Source of the DNA: Lentisphaeria bacterium
GTDB lineage: Bacteria > Verrucomicrobiota > Lentisphaeria > Victivallales > Victivallaceae
Direction of reading: 5' to 3'
Length of the DNA: 58,312 nt
NCBI GenBank assembly: GCA_017457105.1
Contig: JAFTIA010000052.1
Location: 1-58,312, forward strand
Both the position numbers and the translations under genes were made by a program. The notes beneath the pieces are model-generated. The model was not told where the DNA came from, did no database searches, and worked only from the letters and a program-made list of their open reading frames with translations. The stretch's first letter is position 1. The number at the start of each line of letters is the position of its first letter. Positions 34,480 to 41,972 of this stretch are shown here, one piece after another.

Positions 34480-34532
34480 ATTGCCCGGGAGGCGGGGGGG
34501 AATTATGCAGAGCTCAGGGTGGGGGCAATGAA

Positions 34533-34559
34533 AATGGACAGAATGGACATAATGGACGG
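34533..34559. repeat. Three 9-bp tandem units, AATGGAC core
   Basis: AATGGACAG, AATGGACAT, AATGGACGG. A 7-bp hairpin CATGGCA/TGCCATG (34566-34572 with 34580-34586) follows at once. Confidence 0.85.
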
Positions 34560-34691
34560 ATGGCACATGGCATACAGAGTGCCATGTTTCTTTGAATTTT
34601 TCGGGGCGTATGGCACTCATGCGACTAAGTGGTCATAGTCCATGATGTCCGCTTTTTCTGCCCGCAGTCATGCCATCGGTTGTTGCTTCTC

Positions 34692-34874
34692 TTTGCAAAA
34701 CTTGTGCTTCAAACCCACCAGTGTTGTCGTGCAAACACTCAACTTTTCCCCAAAATGCAAACAGATCATTGCATTTCCTCTTGCTCCTCTTCATTTTCAA
34801 AACTTATGTCCCGCTTTTTCCTTTTTGCGTGAAACGCAAAAGGAAAAAGCGAACATAAAAAGTTTTGGAAAAGA
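34692..34874. repeat. Intergenic element with long terminal hairpin, copy 1
   Basis: About 183 bp resembling 35022-35203. The shared front part (34710-34790) includes CCACCAGTGTT and CTTCATTTTC. The end forms a hairpin, left arm 34794-34830 and right arm 34834-34872, near perfect over ~38 bp with a GAA loop. No ORF with family signs runs through it. The region 34480-35332 around it has no credible gene. Confidence 0.75.
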
Positions 34875-34922
34875 AAAGGGGGTTCCGCCTTCGTTAAAAC
34901 TACGGCGGACAAGGCAGGGAAA

Positions 34923-35018
34923 TGGAGGCTCGAGAGCCCGTCAGGGCGACAGCCGACAGTCCCCGGGCGGCACGTTTGCCACCGTGTGGTCGGCTTTCGC
35001 TTCGTTCCCGAGCCTCCA
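34923..35018. repeat. 10-bp inverted repeat between the two element copies
   Basis: TGGAGGCTCG (34923-34932) and CGAGCCTCCA (35009-35018) enclose 76 nt of GC-rich sequence with further short self-complementary pieces (CCGACAGTCC, CGGGCGG). It fills most of the space between the two hairpin elements. Confidence 0.55.
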
Positions 35019-35021
35019 AAT

Positions 35022-35203
35022 CAGTGCAAAATATGTGCCTAAAATCCACCAGTGTTACCGTGCATACGCTCAACATCCCCGAAAGCAAACAGACTCTTGC
35101 ATTTTCCTCCTGCCCTTCTTCATTTTCAAAACTTATGTCCCGCTTTTTCATTTTTGCGTGAAGCGCAAAATGAAAAAGCGAACATAAAAAGTTTTGGAAA
35201 AGG
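35022..35203. repeat. Intergenic element with long terminal hairpin, copy 2
   Basis: Second copy; the hairpin arms are 35123-35159 and 35163-35201. Compared with copy 1 a C-G pair in the stem has become A-T on both sides, and a T-A pair next to the loop is now T-G. Both changes keep the stem. Confidence 0.75.
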
Positions 35204-35218
35204 ATGGAGGGGGTGCAG

Positions 35219-35317
35219 GGGGGGAAGGAAAGAACCTTTTCCAAAAGGTTTTTCCTTCCCCCCTGCCGGCAAGGTGCCGCAAAAGGTTTTTCCTTTCCCC
35301 TGCCGGCAAGGTGCCGC
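35219..35317. repeat. Long G/A-rich hairpin followed by a 37-nt tandem repeat
   Basis: GGGGGGAAGGAAAG, continued by AACCTTTT (to 35240), pairs with 35243-35263 over about 21 bp with one bulge and a CC loop. The right arm plus TGCCGGCAAGGTGCCGC forms a unit of 37-38 nt that is repeated (35243-35280 and 35281-35317, nearly identical). It lies just after the BASS gene stop on the minus strand and may end that transcript. Confidence 0.7.
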
Positions 35318-35332
35318 AAAGGGTATAGTTCT

Positions 35333-36226
35333 TTATTTTTGTGCAAGTTGTTTGGCGTGTTTCTGCAACTGGCAGGCATTCCACAGATTGTGGAAAAAGA
35401 TGTAAAAAACCGGCCCCAGTGCCGCCGCCGGAGAGGTATAGGTCATGGCAAGGTAAATGGTGAGCGAGGTATTTTTCTGCCCAAGACACTGGCTGCCTTC
35501 CCGCCGCATACCGAATTTTTTCCCGAAAACGCCGCCGAGAAAGAATTGGAGCGCACAAAGCACCCCTGCCAGCACTGCCGCAGAGAGGATGAACCACATG
35601 CTTTGCGGATTTTCCCGCAGGAAAAGTCCCGCTTTGGATGACAGGAGAAAGAGGGAACTTGTCCAGCAGTAAAAGGTGTATTTCCCCATTTTTCTCCCGA
35701 ATTCAACGGAACCCGGGAGCCATTTCCGCAGGATCACTCCCGCCAGCGCAGGCAGCAGAACCATTTGCGCCACACGGGCGGAGGCGTGCCAAAAAATCTC
35801 CGGGTGGAATTCCCCCTGGAGCACCGTCAATGCCGCCGGAAAAAACACCGCCGCCGCCAGATTGCTGATGATGGTGGCGAATGCTGTAAACTCCACATCC
35901 CCATCCAGCATGGCAATAATGACCGGTGCCGCCGCCGCCGTGGGGGTAAACGCAATATAAAAACCCGCCGCCGCCAGTTCCTCCGGGGCTCCGGAGAGTT
36001 TCAAAAGAACCCATGCCGCAACAGCCAGCACAGGAGAGGTGACAAGCAAAATCCAATGGAGTTTCCGGATATGCCGGAAATCCAGTTTCCGGGTAAGGAA
36101 TGTTACCCCGAGCATCAGCATAATGAGGTAGGGTACCAGGCTGGAGGCTTTTGCCGCCCCCGGGAGCATGATCCCCGCAAGAAAAGCCCCCCCAAGCAAT
36201 CCGGTTCTGCAATAAATCTGCCACAT
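35333..36226 (-). CDS. Bile acid:sodium symporter (BASS) family transporter
   Basis: A 297-residue protein with nine to ten membrane segments. The family marks are FTPTAAAAPVIIAMLDGD in the first crossing helix and GQKNTSLTIYLAMTYTSP, followed by AAALGPVFYIFFHN, in the second. BASS proteins use Na+ to import organic anions (bile acids, pyruvate, pantothenate); the cargo is not readable. It is the last gene of a three-gene minus-strand run, 21 nt after the HD gene. Confidence 0.85.
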   Translation of the reverse strand: MWQIYCRTGLLGGAFLAGIMLPGAAKASSLVPYLIMLMLGVTFLTRKLDFRHIRKLHWILLVTSPVLAVAAWVLLKLSGAPEELAAAGFYIAFTPTAAAAPVIIAMLDGDVEFTAFATIISNLAAAVFFPAALTVLQGEFHPEIFWHASARVAQMVLLPALAGVILRKWLPGSVEFGRKMGKYTFYCWTSSLFLLSSKAGLFLRENPQSMWFILSAAVLAGVLCALQFFLGGVFGKKFGMRREGSQCLGQKNTSLTIYLAMTYTSPAAALGPVFYIFFHNLWNACQLQKHAKQLAQK

Positions 36227-36247
36227 GATTCTTTGTACCTGATATTT

Positions 36248-37039
36248 TTACAGTTTTTTTACCGCGTTTTCTGCGTGTTGGCAGGCGAGGCAGCAGAGTT
36301 CATCCAATTCATCATCCGGCGGCAGGAGCTTTCGGATCTGCGGGTAAATATTCTGCTCTGCCGCCATACGGCAGGAAGCGGTGAAATTAAGGTCATAGAC
36401 CCATGAAAAAAGGTTGATGAGGAAACTGTTGACACTGGTAAGCTGCCGGTAATCCCCGGATTTACCCTGCCGGATGCGGGCGATCAACGCCCGGTCGATT
36501 TCCGGCGTTTCCGGGAGTTCCAGAGAAACGGCCGGATCCTTCTGATACGCTTCCCGGTGCTGAAAATAATCCAGCACCACATGATAGATGGAGAGTTTAT
36601 CCGCATCCCGCACCAGTCTGGCGGGGAAAAGGGCGAATGCCGGTAAATCATCCGGGAGTTCCCGGGCGTTATGGATGCGGACGGCGGCAATGACTGCTTC
36701 CCGGATGTCTGCGGGGACGCTATCCAGCCAGTGTTCTTTTTCCAGCATGTCTGCCGCCTGATGGCCGTGATTGAATTCCGCATTGTCCCGGAACGTGCGG
36801 TATTGGCGGTACTGCCTGAAACGGGCAAGGTCATGGAAAAGAGCCGTCAACTGTCCTGTAAAAATCTGCCGGGGATCGGTGATTTTTTCTCTTGCCATAA
36901 TATTTTCCGCAAAATCCAGCACTTCCATGGTGTGCTCCAGTTTCAGGCGGTGGGCAAAAGCAAGCTCCTTTCCCGGTTCGGCAAAACTTTCCGCATATTG
37001 CTGAAAAGACTGAATCAATGGCGCAATATTGCCGCTCAT
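36248..37039 (-). CDS. HD-domain phosphohydrolase
   Basis: A 263-residue protein. The metal ligands are His36 (LKLEHTMEVL), His69-Asp70 (LTALFHDLARF) and the distal Asp in VRDADKLS (about 145-147), with the extra NHGHQAADML His pair typical of some HD enzymes. Substrates of this class include nucleotides and phosphoesters; none can be assigned. It lies 3 nt after the DMT gene stop on the minus strand. Confidence 0.85.
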   Translation of the reverse strand: MSGNIAPLIQSFQQYAESFAEPGKELAFAHRLKLEHTMEVLDFAENIMAREKITDPRQIFTGQLTALFHDLARFRQYRQYRTFRDNAEFNHGHQAADMLEKEHWLDSVPADIREAVIAAVRIHNARELPDDLPAFALFPARLVRDADKLSIYHVVLDYFQHREAYQKDPAVSLELPETPEIDRALIARIRQGKSGDYRQLTSVNSFLINLFSWVYDLNFTASCRMAAEQNIYPQIRKLLPPDDELDELCCLACQHAENAVKKL

Positions 37040-37042
37040 GGT

Positions 37043-37945
37043 TTACCCCAGATAGACCGTCAGCAATCCGGAAAGGATCAAGCCGATGGCGGCAAGTTTG
37101 AAAATGGAGATCTTTTCTTTCAGCACCAGCACCCCCAGCAGTACCCCGATGGGCAGACTCAACTGCCGGAACGCCTGAACATAACTGACATTGGTAACAT
37201 GGGCCATGGCAAGCAGGATCATAATGTAGGCAGAGGAGGCAAAAAGCCCCGTAATGTACGGCTTGATACGGGAGAGTTCCCGGGGGAGGGCGGGAAGACT
37301 TTTGCGTTCAAAGCAGACCAGATAGATCAACAATCCGGAAAGCAGTGTCATTTCCCGCATACAGGAATAAGACCCCGCGCCGCAGAGCTGGCCGGCTTCC
37401 GGCGCATGGCGGAGGAGGTTCTGGATCCCGAAACTGTCCGTAATGGTGTAGCCCGTGGTGGCGATGGCGGCAAGGATGATGCCGAACATCCCTTTGTTGC
37501 AGAAGGCTTTCCAATTCAACTTCTCCGCATTGGCAAGGGGGAGCCAGATGCACCCTGCAAAGATGATCCCCATACCGGCAGCCGCCCATGCTGTCAGCGG
37601 TTTCCCGAAGCCGCAAAGCCATGTGACCAGTGCCGTCAGCAGGACCGGCAGAGCCCGTGCCATGGGGTAGGCTTGCGAAATATCTGCAAAGCGGTAGGCG
37701 TAAGATAAGCCGATATCCCCCAGTACCCCGAAGAGCCCGCCTCCCAAAACGCAGAGAAGCACACTTGCCGGAAGCTCCCACGGACGGATGCCGGAGAGGA
37801 GGAGCAGGGGCAGCCCCGTCAGAACCACAGCCGCCGATACCGGAATAAAAAAGACCACTGTCGGATGACTGCTTTTGCTGATAAAATGCCATAAAGCATG
37901 AAGCAGTACCGAGCCGGTGATCAACAGAAAGGCAAAAAAAGTCAT
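37043..37945 (-). CDS. DMT/EamA-type transporter
   Basis: A 300-residue protein with ten hydrophobic segments and two EamA repeats; YAYRFADISQAYPMARALPVL is a typical first-repeat signature and QAFRQLSLPIGVLLGVLVLKEK ends the second. ATG 37945 has GGGAG at proper spacing; the open frame upstream (to 37984) overlaps the promoter. First gene of the DMT-HD-BASS unit. Confidence 0.84.
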   Translation of the reverse strand: MTFFAFLLITGSVLLHALWHFISKSSHPTVVFFIPVSAAVVLTGLPLLLLSGIRPWELPASVLLCVLGGGLFGVLGDIGLSYAYRFADISQAYPMARALPVLLTALVTWLCGFGKPLTAWAAAGMGIIFAGCIWLPLANAEKLNWKAFCNKGMFGIILAAIATTGYTITDSFGIQNLLRHAPEAGQLCGAGSYSCMREMTLLSGLLIYLVCFERKSLPALPRELSRIKPYITGLFASSAYIMILLAMAHVTNVSYVQAFRQLSLPIGVLLGVLVLKEKISIFKLAAIGLILSGLLTVYLG

Positions 37946-37974
37946 ATATTCTCCCTGGATAAAAAAGACGATAA

Positions 37975-38003
37975 AATATACCACATTTCTGCTGGAAAAT
38001 CAA
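37975..38003 (-). promoter_or_regulatory. Promoter of the DMT-HD-BASS unit
   Basis: On the minus strand TTGATT (37998-38003), 17 nt, TATATT (37975-37980); start expected near 37968 with a ~23-nt leader. Confidence 0.6.
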
Positions 38004-38058
38004 GAGAATTCCGGAAAATCATAAGACAGCCCGGGGTGGTAAAATTCCGGGAATTTGA

Positions 38059-38087
38059 TTGAAAAAGAAGGGAAAGCGTGATATATT
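38059..38087 (+). promoter_or_regulatory. Promoter of the SGNH-MBOAT pair
   Basis: TTGAAA (38059-38064), 17 nt, TATATT (38082-38087), divergent from the promoter at 37975-38003. The leader to the ATG at 38178 is ~83 nt and T-rich at its start. Confidence 0.6.
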
Positions 38088-38177
38088 ACAAGACGATTTT
38101 TTTTTGTATTTATGTTCCGGATCGGAGCAGTATAATCACTTGAGTGCCACGGAAATAACTCTTTTAGTGGAGGTGTC

Positions 38178-39299
38178 ATGAAGAAACTGTGGGAAATCCT
38201 GAAAAAGATTTACAGTGCCGAAACCGGCAGTGCCGGATGGTGTAAAATCACCGTGACGGCGATTGCCGGTATTATCGGCGGTGCGGCATTGCTCTCCTAT
38301 GTGGTCGATCCCTTTTACCGGTATCGGGAACCGTTCTTTTATAACAAAGTTTATTACGAGATCTATCTGACGGCCCCGGCTCTGGTGCGGGATGCGGATT
38401 TTGATCTTTTCATGCTGGGTACTTCCATGGCACGGAACTTTTTCCTGTCCGATATTGATGAAGCTTTCGGCTGTAAATCGTTGAAATTCGCCGCGTCCGG
38501 CGGGACCATGCGGGATTTGAAAAAGTTTTTTGATGAAGCCGTGGAGGCAAAACAGGATTCGTTGAAACGGGTGATTTTTTCCCTGGATATTTATCCTATG
38601 AACAAACCTCACGCTCAATATGAAGAATATGACTTTATGTACGAAGACGGGATCCGGCAGGAATACCGCTATTTGTTTTCCCGGAAAACCTATTCCAGCA
38701 TGATCTATCTGATCAAACGGAAAATGCGGCCCAAACGGATCCGTAAACATCAGGCGGATCCCAACCGTATGTTTGCCACTGAATACAAGGGGAAACCCTA
38801 CGGCTTGCAGGAGGTGATCAAAGACGCTTACTACAATCAGGCAGTGCATCACACACAGACCCCGTATAACAAGGCGGCTTACGAGATGAACCTTCATACG
38901 CAGCTTCTGCCTATGTTTGACAAACACCCGCAGATCCGCTTTACGGTTTATCTTCCGCCGTATCACATTTATACCTATTGCCAGAGCGAGGAGTTCGGCG
39001 AGGCGGATATGTTGATCAGGCAGCGCAGTGAAGTTATGAAGGCTCTTTTGAAACGGCCCAATGTGACACTGCACGATTTTCAGGCGGATCCCTCTTATGT
39101 GTGTGATCACGGGATTTTCAGCGATGTTCAGCATTTCAATAATGCCGCTGCCCGCAGAGTTCTTGCGGATCTTGTTTCCGGCAGACGGCAGATCCGCAGT
39201 GAAAAAGAGGTGGAGCTCAATGAACAGGCTTTGCGGAAATTGATTGCAGAAAATATGCCGCAGTATTACCGGCACATGCAGGAATTCAGGAGGAAATAA
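38178..39299 (+). CDS. Membrane-anchored SGNH-like hydrolase/acyltransferase partner of MBOAT
   Basis: A 373-residue protein with one N-terminal membrane segment (about 24-43) and an extracytoplasmic SGNH-like domain: block I FMLGTSMARNF (Ser83) and the C-terminal block DVQHFNN (Asp316, His319) supply a Ser-Asp-His triad. Such DltD/AlgJ-like proteins work with an MBOAT to put acyl groups on surface polymers. The MBOAT gene starts 1 nt after its stop. The polymer is unknown. Confidence 0.78.
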   Translation: MKKLWEILKKIYSAETGSAGWCKITVTAIAGIIGGAALLSYVVDPFYRYREPFFYNKVYYEIYLTAPALVRDADFDLFMLGTSMARNFFLSDIDEAFGCKSLKFAASGGTMRDLKKFFDEAVEAKQDSLKRVIFSLDIYPMNKPHAQYEEYDFMYEDGIRQEYRYLFSRKTYSSMIYLIKRKMRPKRIRKHQADPNRMFATEYKGKPYGLQEVIKDAYYNQAVHHTQTPYNKAAYEMNLHTQLLPMFDKHPQIRFTVYLPPYHIYTYCQSEEFGEADMLIRQRSEVMKALLKRPNVTLHDFQADPSYVCDHGIFSDVQHFNNAAARRVLADLVSGRRQIRSEKEVELNEQALRKLIAENMPQYYRHMQEFRRK

Positions 39300-39300
39300 C

Positions 39301-40671
39301 ATGCTTTTCCCGACTTTTACTTTTATTCTTTTCTTTCTTCCGGTGACGGTGCTTCTTTATTTTCTGCTGTCCGGAAAATACCCGGCAATTGCCCGCTGGT
39401 TTCTGGTGGCGGCATCCTTTGTCTTTTATTCCTGGTTCAACTGGAGTTATTCGCTGATCCTTGCCGGAACGCTGGTGATGAACTGGTTTTTTGCCAATCT
39501 GCTTTATATGCGCAAATCCCGCTGGATTTTGGCACTTGGGATCCTCTGCAATGTTCTTCTTTTGGGGTATTTCAAGTATTATGATTTCTTCATTGAGAAC
39601 ATCAATGCTGTATTCGGTACCTCTTTTGTGCTGAAACACATTCTTTTGCCCTTGGGTATCAGCTTTTTCACCTTCCAGCAGATCTCCTTTCTGCAGCTGG
39701 TTTATTCCGGGGGACTTGCCAAACGGTATTCCTTCGGGAGTTACGCTCTTTTTGTGTGCTTTTTTCCCCAGTTGATCGCCGGCCCCATTGTGCTGCCGGA
39801 TGAGATGATGAGCCAGTTCGATGACCGCAAAAACAGCGTTTTCAATGCGTCCAATGCGGCGGCAGGATTGTATCTTTTTGCGCTGGGGCTGGGCAAAAAG
39901 ATTTTGCTGGCAGACTTTTTTGCAGAAATCGCCGATCCCGGATTCAGTGCGGTTTCCTGCAATTTCTTTGAGGCGTGGAAGACGGTTTTAGCCTATACAT
40001 TCCAAATTTATTTTGATTTCAGCGGTTATTGCGATATGGCAACGGGGATCGGGTTGATCTTCAATATCGCTCTTCCGCAGAACTTCAATGCCCCGTACCG
40101 TTCATTAAGCATCACCGATTTCTGGCGCAGATGGCACATGACATTGGGGCGTTTCCTCATGCACGGGATCTATATCCCGCTGGGCGGCAACCGGCACGGG
40201 AATTTCCGCACCTGCTGCAATTTGTGGATCGTTTTCCTTGTCAGCGGGATATGGCACGGGGCAGGGTGGATGTTTGTGCTGTGGGGAGTGATGCACGGTG
40301 CGGCATTGAGTCTGCACCGGGTCTGGAGCAAATTCGGCAAGTGGCAGATGCCTGCCATTCCGGCGCAGATTCTGACATTCCTTTTTGTGGCACTGGCATG
40401 GGTTCCTTTCCGGGCGGAATGTACGCAAACGACCATGAAGATCTACCGGGCGATTTTTATGCCGCAATCCTTTGCATTCCGGATGCCGGATATGTTTCAG
40501 ATGATTCTTTTCGGGATTGCATTTATCCTGATCCTTTTCTTCCCGACGGCGTATGATATGGGGAAGAAGTTCCGTCCCACATGGGTCAATGCACTGGTGA
40601 CCATTGCCCTCTTTGTGGCATCCATGTTTTTGTTTGTAAAGGTTTCGCCCTTTATTTACTTTAATTTCTGA
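39301..40671 (+). CDS. MBOAT-family membrane O-acyltransferase (AlgI/DltB-like)
   Basis: A 456-residue, roughly eleven-segment protein: FTFILFFLPVTVLLYFLL start, LPLGISFFTFQQISFL, TFQIYFDFSGYCDMATGIG, then the catalytic His319 in VSGIWHGAGWMFVLWG and a second His332 (VMHGAAL). AlgI/DltB pass acetyl or D-alanyl groups across the membrane. AGGAGG precedes the ATG. With the upstream SGNH protein it forms a compact surface O-acylation pair; no polymer synthase lies nearby. Confidence 0.9.
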   Translation: MLFPTFTFILFFLPVTVLLYFLLSGKYPAIARWFLVAASFVFYSWFNWSYSLILAGTLVMNWFFANLLYMRKSRWILALGILCNVLLLGYFKYYDFFIENINAVFGTSFVLKHILLPLGISFFTFQQISFLQLVYSGGLAKRYSFGSYALFVCFFPQLIAGPIVLPDEMMSQFDDRKNSVFNASNAAAGLYLFALGLGKKILLADFFAEIADPGFSAVSCNFFEAWKTVLAYTFQIYFDFSGYCDMATGIGLIFNIALPQNFNAPYRSLSITDFWRRWHMTLGRFLMHGIYIPLGGNRHGNFRTCCNLWIVFLVSGIWHGAGWMFVLWGVMHGAALSLHRVWSKFGKWQMPAIPAQILTFLFVALAWVPFRAECTQTTMKIYRAIFMPQSFAFRMPDMFQMILFGIAFILILFFPTAYDMGKKFRPTWVNALVTIALFVASMFLFVKVSPFIYFNF

Positions 40672-40691
40672 TCGCCGTAACCCTGAAAAAG

Positions 40692-40730
40692 AAAACGCAT
40701 GATTGCACACATCGGGCAGTCATGCGTTTT
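40692..40730. terminator. Two-way terminator between the MBOAT gene and the convergent oxidoreductase gene
   Basis: An 11-bp stem AAAACGCATGA/TCATGCGTTTT with a 17-nt loop. The minus strand continues TTTTCTTTTT and the plus strand ends in TTTT. Confidence 0.75.
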
Positions 40731-40762
40731 GAAATCTGTCCAGCAGAACCGTTTTTCCGGCG

Positions 40763-41845
40763 TTACCGGAGGGTGTTTTCCGGGAACGGGATGTTGTTCT
40801 GGATGTAGCAGGTCTGCATCACTTCAATGCGGCGGCGGACCTGTTCCGGGGTAACGATCTGGGGTTCGCCCAGACGGATGGAACGGTACAAAGATTCGTA
40901 CAGTGCCAGCGTGGGGCCGGGGGCGGGTTTGGCTCCGGCACCGGTATCCGTCTGTTCTTCCGGCCTGACCCATTCGCCGGTTGCAAACTCTTTGGTTTCG
41001 CTGCAATAACAGCGGCCTTCCAGCGGAACCATATCCAGCGGGCGTTCCGGATATTTGCTCCAGTCAACATATTTCCATTCCAGTTTTTCCGCATTGCCCC
41101 GGAGCGTCCCTGCCGTCCCGCAAATCAGCCAGCGGTCCTGCGGATAAGCGCATGTGGCGGAAAGGATGATCTCCGTATCCGGTGCGCCTTCTGCCTGCAA
41201 AAGGACATGGAATTCATCTTCCGCATCGCCGCTGCTCAAGGCGTTGCGCAAACGGGCGGTCACCGTGGGTTTGGCGGGCCCGAAAAGTTCTACGGCATGG
41301 TCTATTAAATGGGGGCCGTTGTTATACAGTTGGCCGCCTCCGCGGGTGCGGCTGGTCTGCCAGTCCCAGCGGCGGCCGAAGCCGGGCCAGAAAATGCGGA
41401 TACTGGTCAGTTTTCCCAGAATGCCGCTCCGGCAGATTTCAAGAACTTTCTGGAAGTCCGGCTCAAAACGCCGCTGCTGGAAGGGTTGCAGGATACGGCC
41501 GGCTTTTTTGGCGGCGGCGATCATGGAATCCACATCGGCAGTGGTGTAGCCGAAAGGTTTTTCGCAAAGCACATGTTTTCCGGCTTCCAATGCTTTCCGG
41601 GCATAAAGGGCGTGGGTGTAGTTGTAGGTCGCCACGATCACCAGTTCCACTTCCGGATCGTTGATGACCTCCTCCGCCGCGGCACAGGCTTTGGCGTTGG
41701 GGAACGCATCGTATTTCCGGCGGTCGGGCAATTCGTCACAAATGGCGGTCACGGTGAATTTCCCCGGCATGTTTTCAATGGCATTGGCGTGAATGCCGCA
41801 GCCGCTCCGGCCGAAACCGATGATACCAGCTTTGATGGGTTCCAT
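40763..41845 (-). CDS. Gfo/Idh/MocA-family oxidoreductase
   Basis: A 360-residue NAD(P)-dependent dehydrogenase. The Rossmann loop is GIIGFGRSGCGIH; VLCEKPFGYTT carries the EKP substrate/cofactor motif; GGGQLYNNGPHLIDHAVELFG holds the D-x-x-x-H-like catalytic part. These enzymes oxidise or reduce sugars such as inositol and hexose derivatives. ATG 41845 is preceded by AAAGGAG; the frame is open upstream without signals. It lies downstream of the AraC and secreted-protein genes. Confidence 0.88.
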   Translation of the reverse strand: MEPIKAGIIGFGRSGCGIHANAIENMPGKFTVTAICDELPDRRKYDAFPNAKACAAAEEVINDPEVELVIVATYNYTHALYARKALEAGKHVLCEKPFGYTTADVDSMIAAAKKAGRILQPFQQRRFEPDFQKVLEICRSGILGKLTSIRIFWPGFGRRWDWQTSRTRGGGQLYNNGPHLIDHAVELFGPAKPTVTARLRNALSSGDAEDEFHVLLQAEGAPDTEIILSATCAYPQDRWLICGTAGTLRGNAEKLEWKYVDWSKYPERPLDMVPLEGRCYCSETKEFATGEWVRPEEQTDTGAGAKPAPGPTLALYESLYRSIRLGEPQIVTPEQVRRRIEVMQTCYIQNNIPFPENTLR

Positions 41846-41972
41846 GATTTGTTCTCCTTTAATATATCGTTTGAAGATTGATATTTTCCTTGCAGCAGGT
41901 CGTATGCTTTTGTAATATATTCCGATATGATGGAAATCTCCACTGTAAAATACAGGATTTTTCCGGATATTT

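Noticed and set aside
34642-35187. Plus-strand open frame (181 residues) through the repeat region
   Set aside because: It reads through both hairpin elements, so its repeated peptide (LCPAFSFLRE) is a result of the DNA repeat; no ribosome site, no family.
34692-35317. CRISPR array as an explanation for the repeats
   Set aside because: Only two long copies with large hairpins and no regular short repeats and spacers, and no cas gene in the window.
32534-35332. Insertion sequence or prophage around the pseudopilin genes
   Set aside because: No transposase, integrase or target-site duplication could be seen; the repeats alone do not prove mobility.
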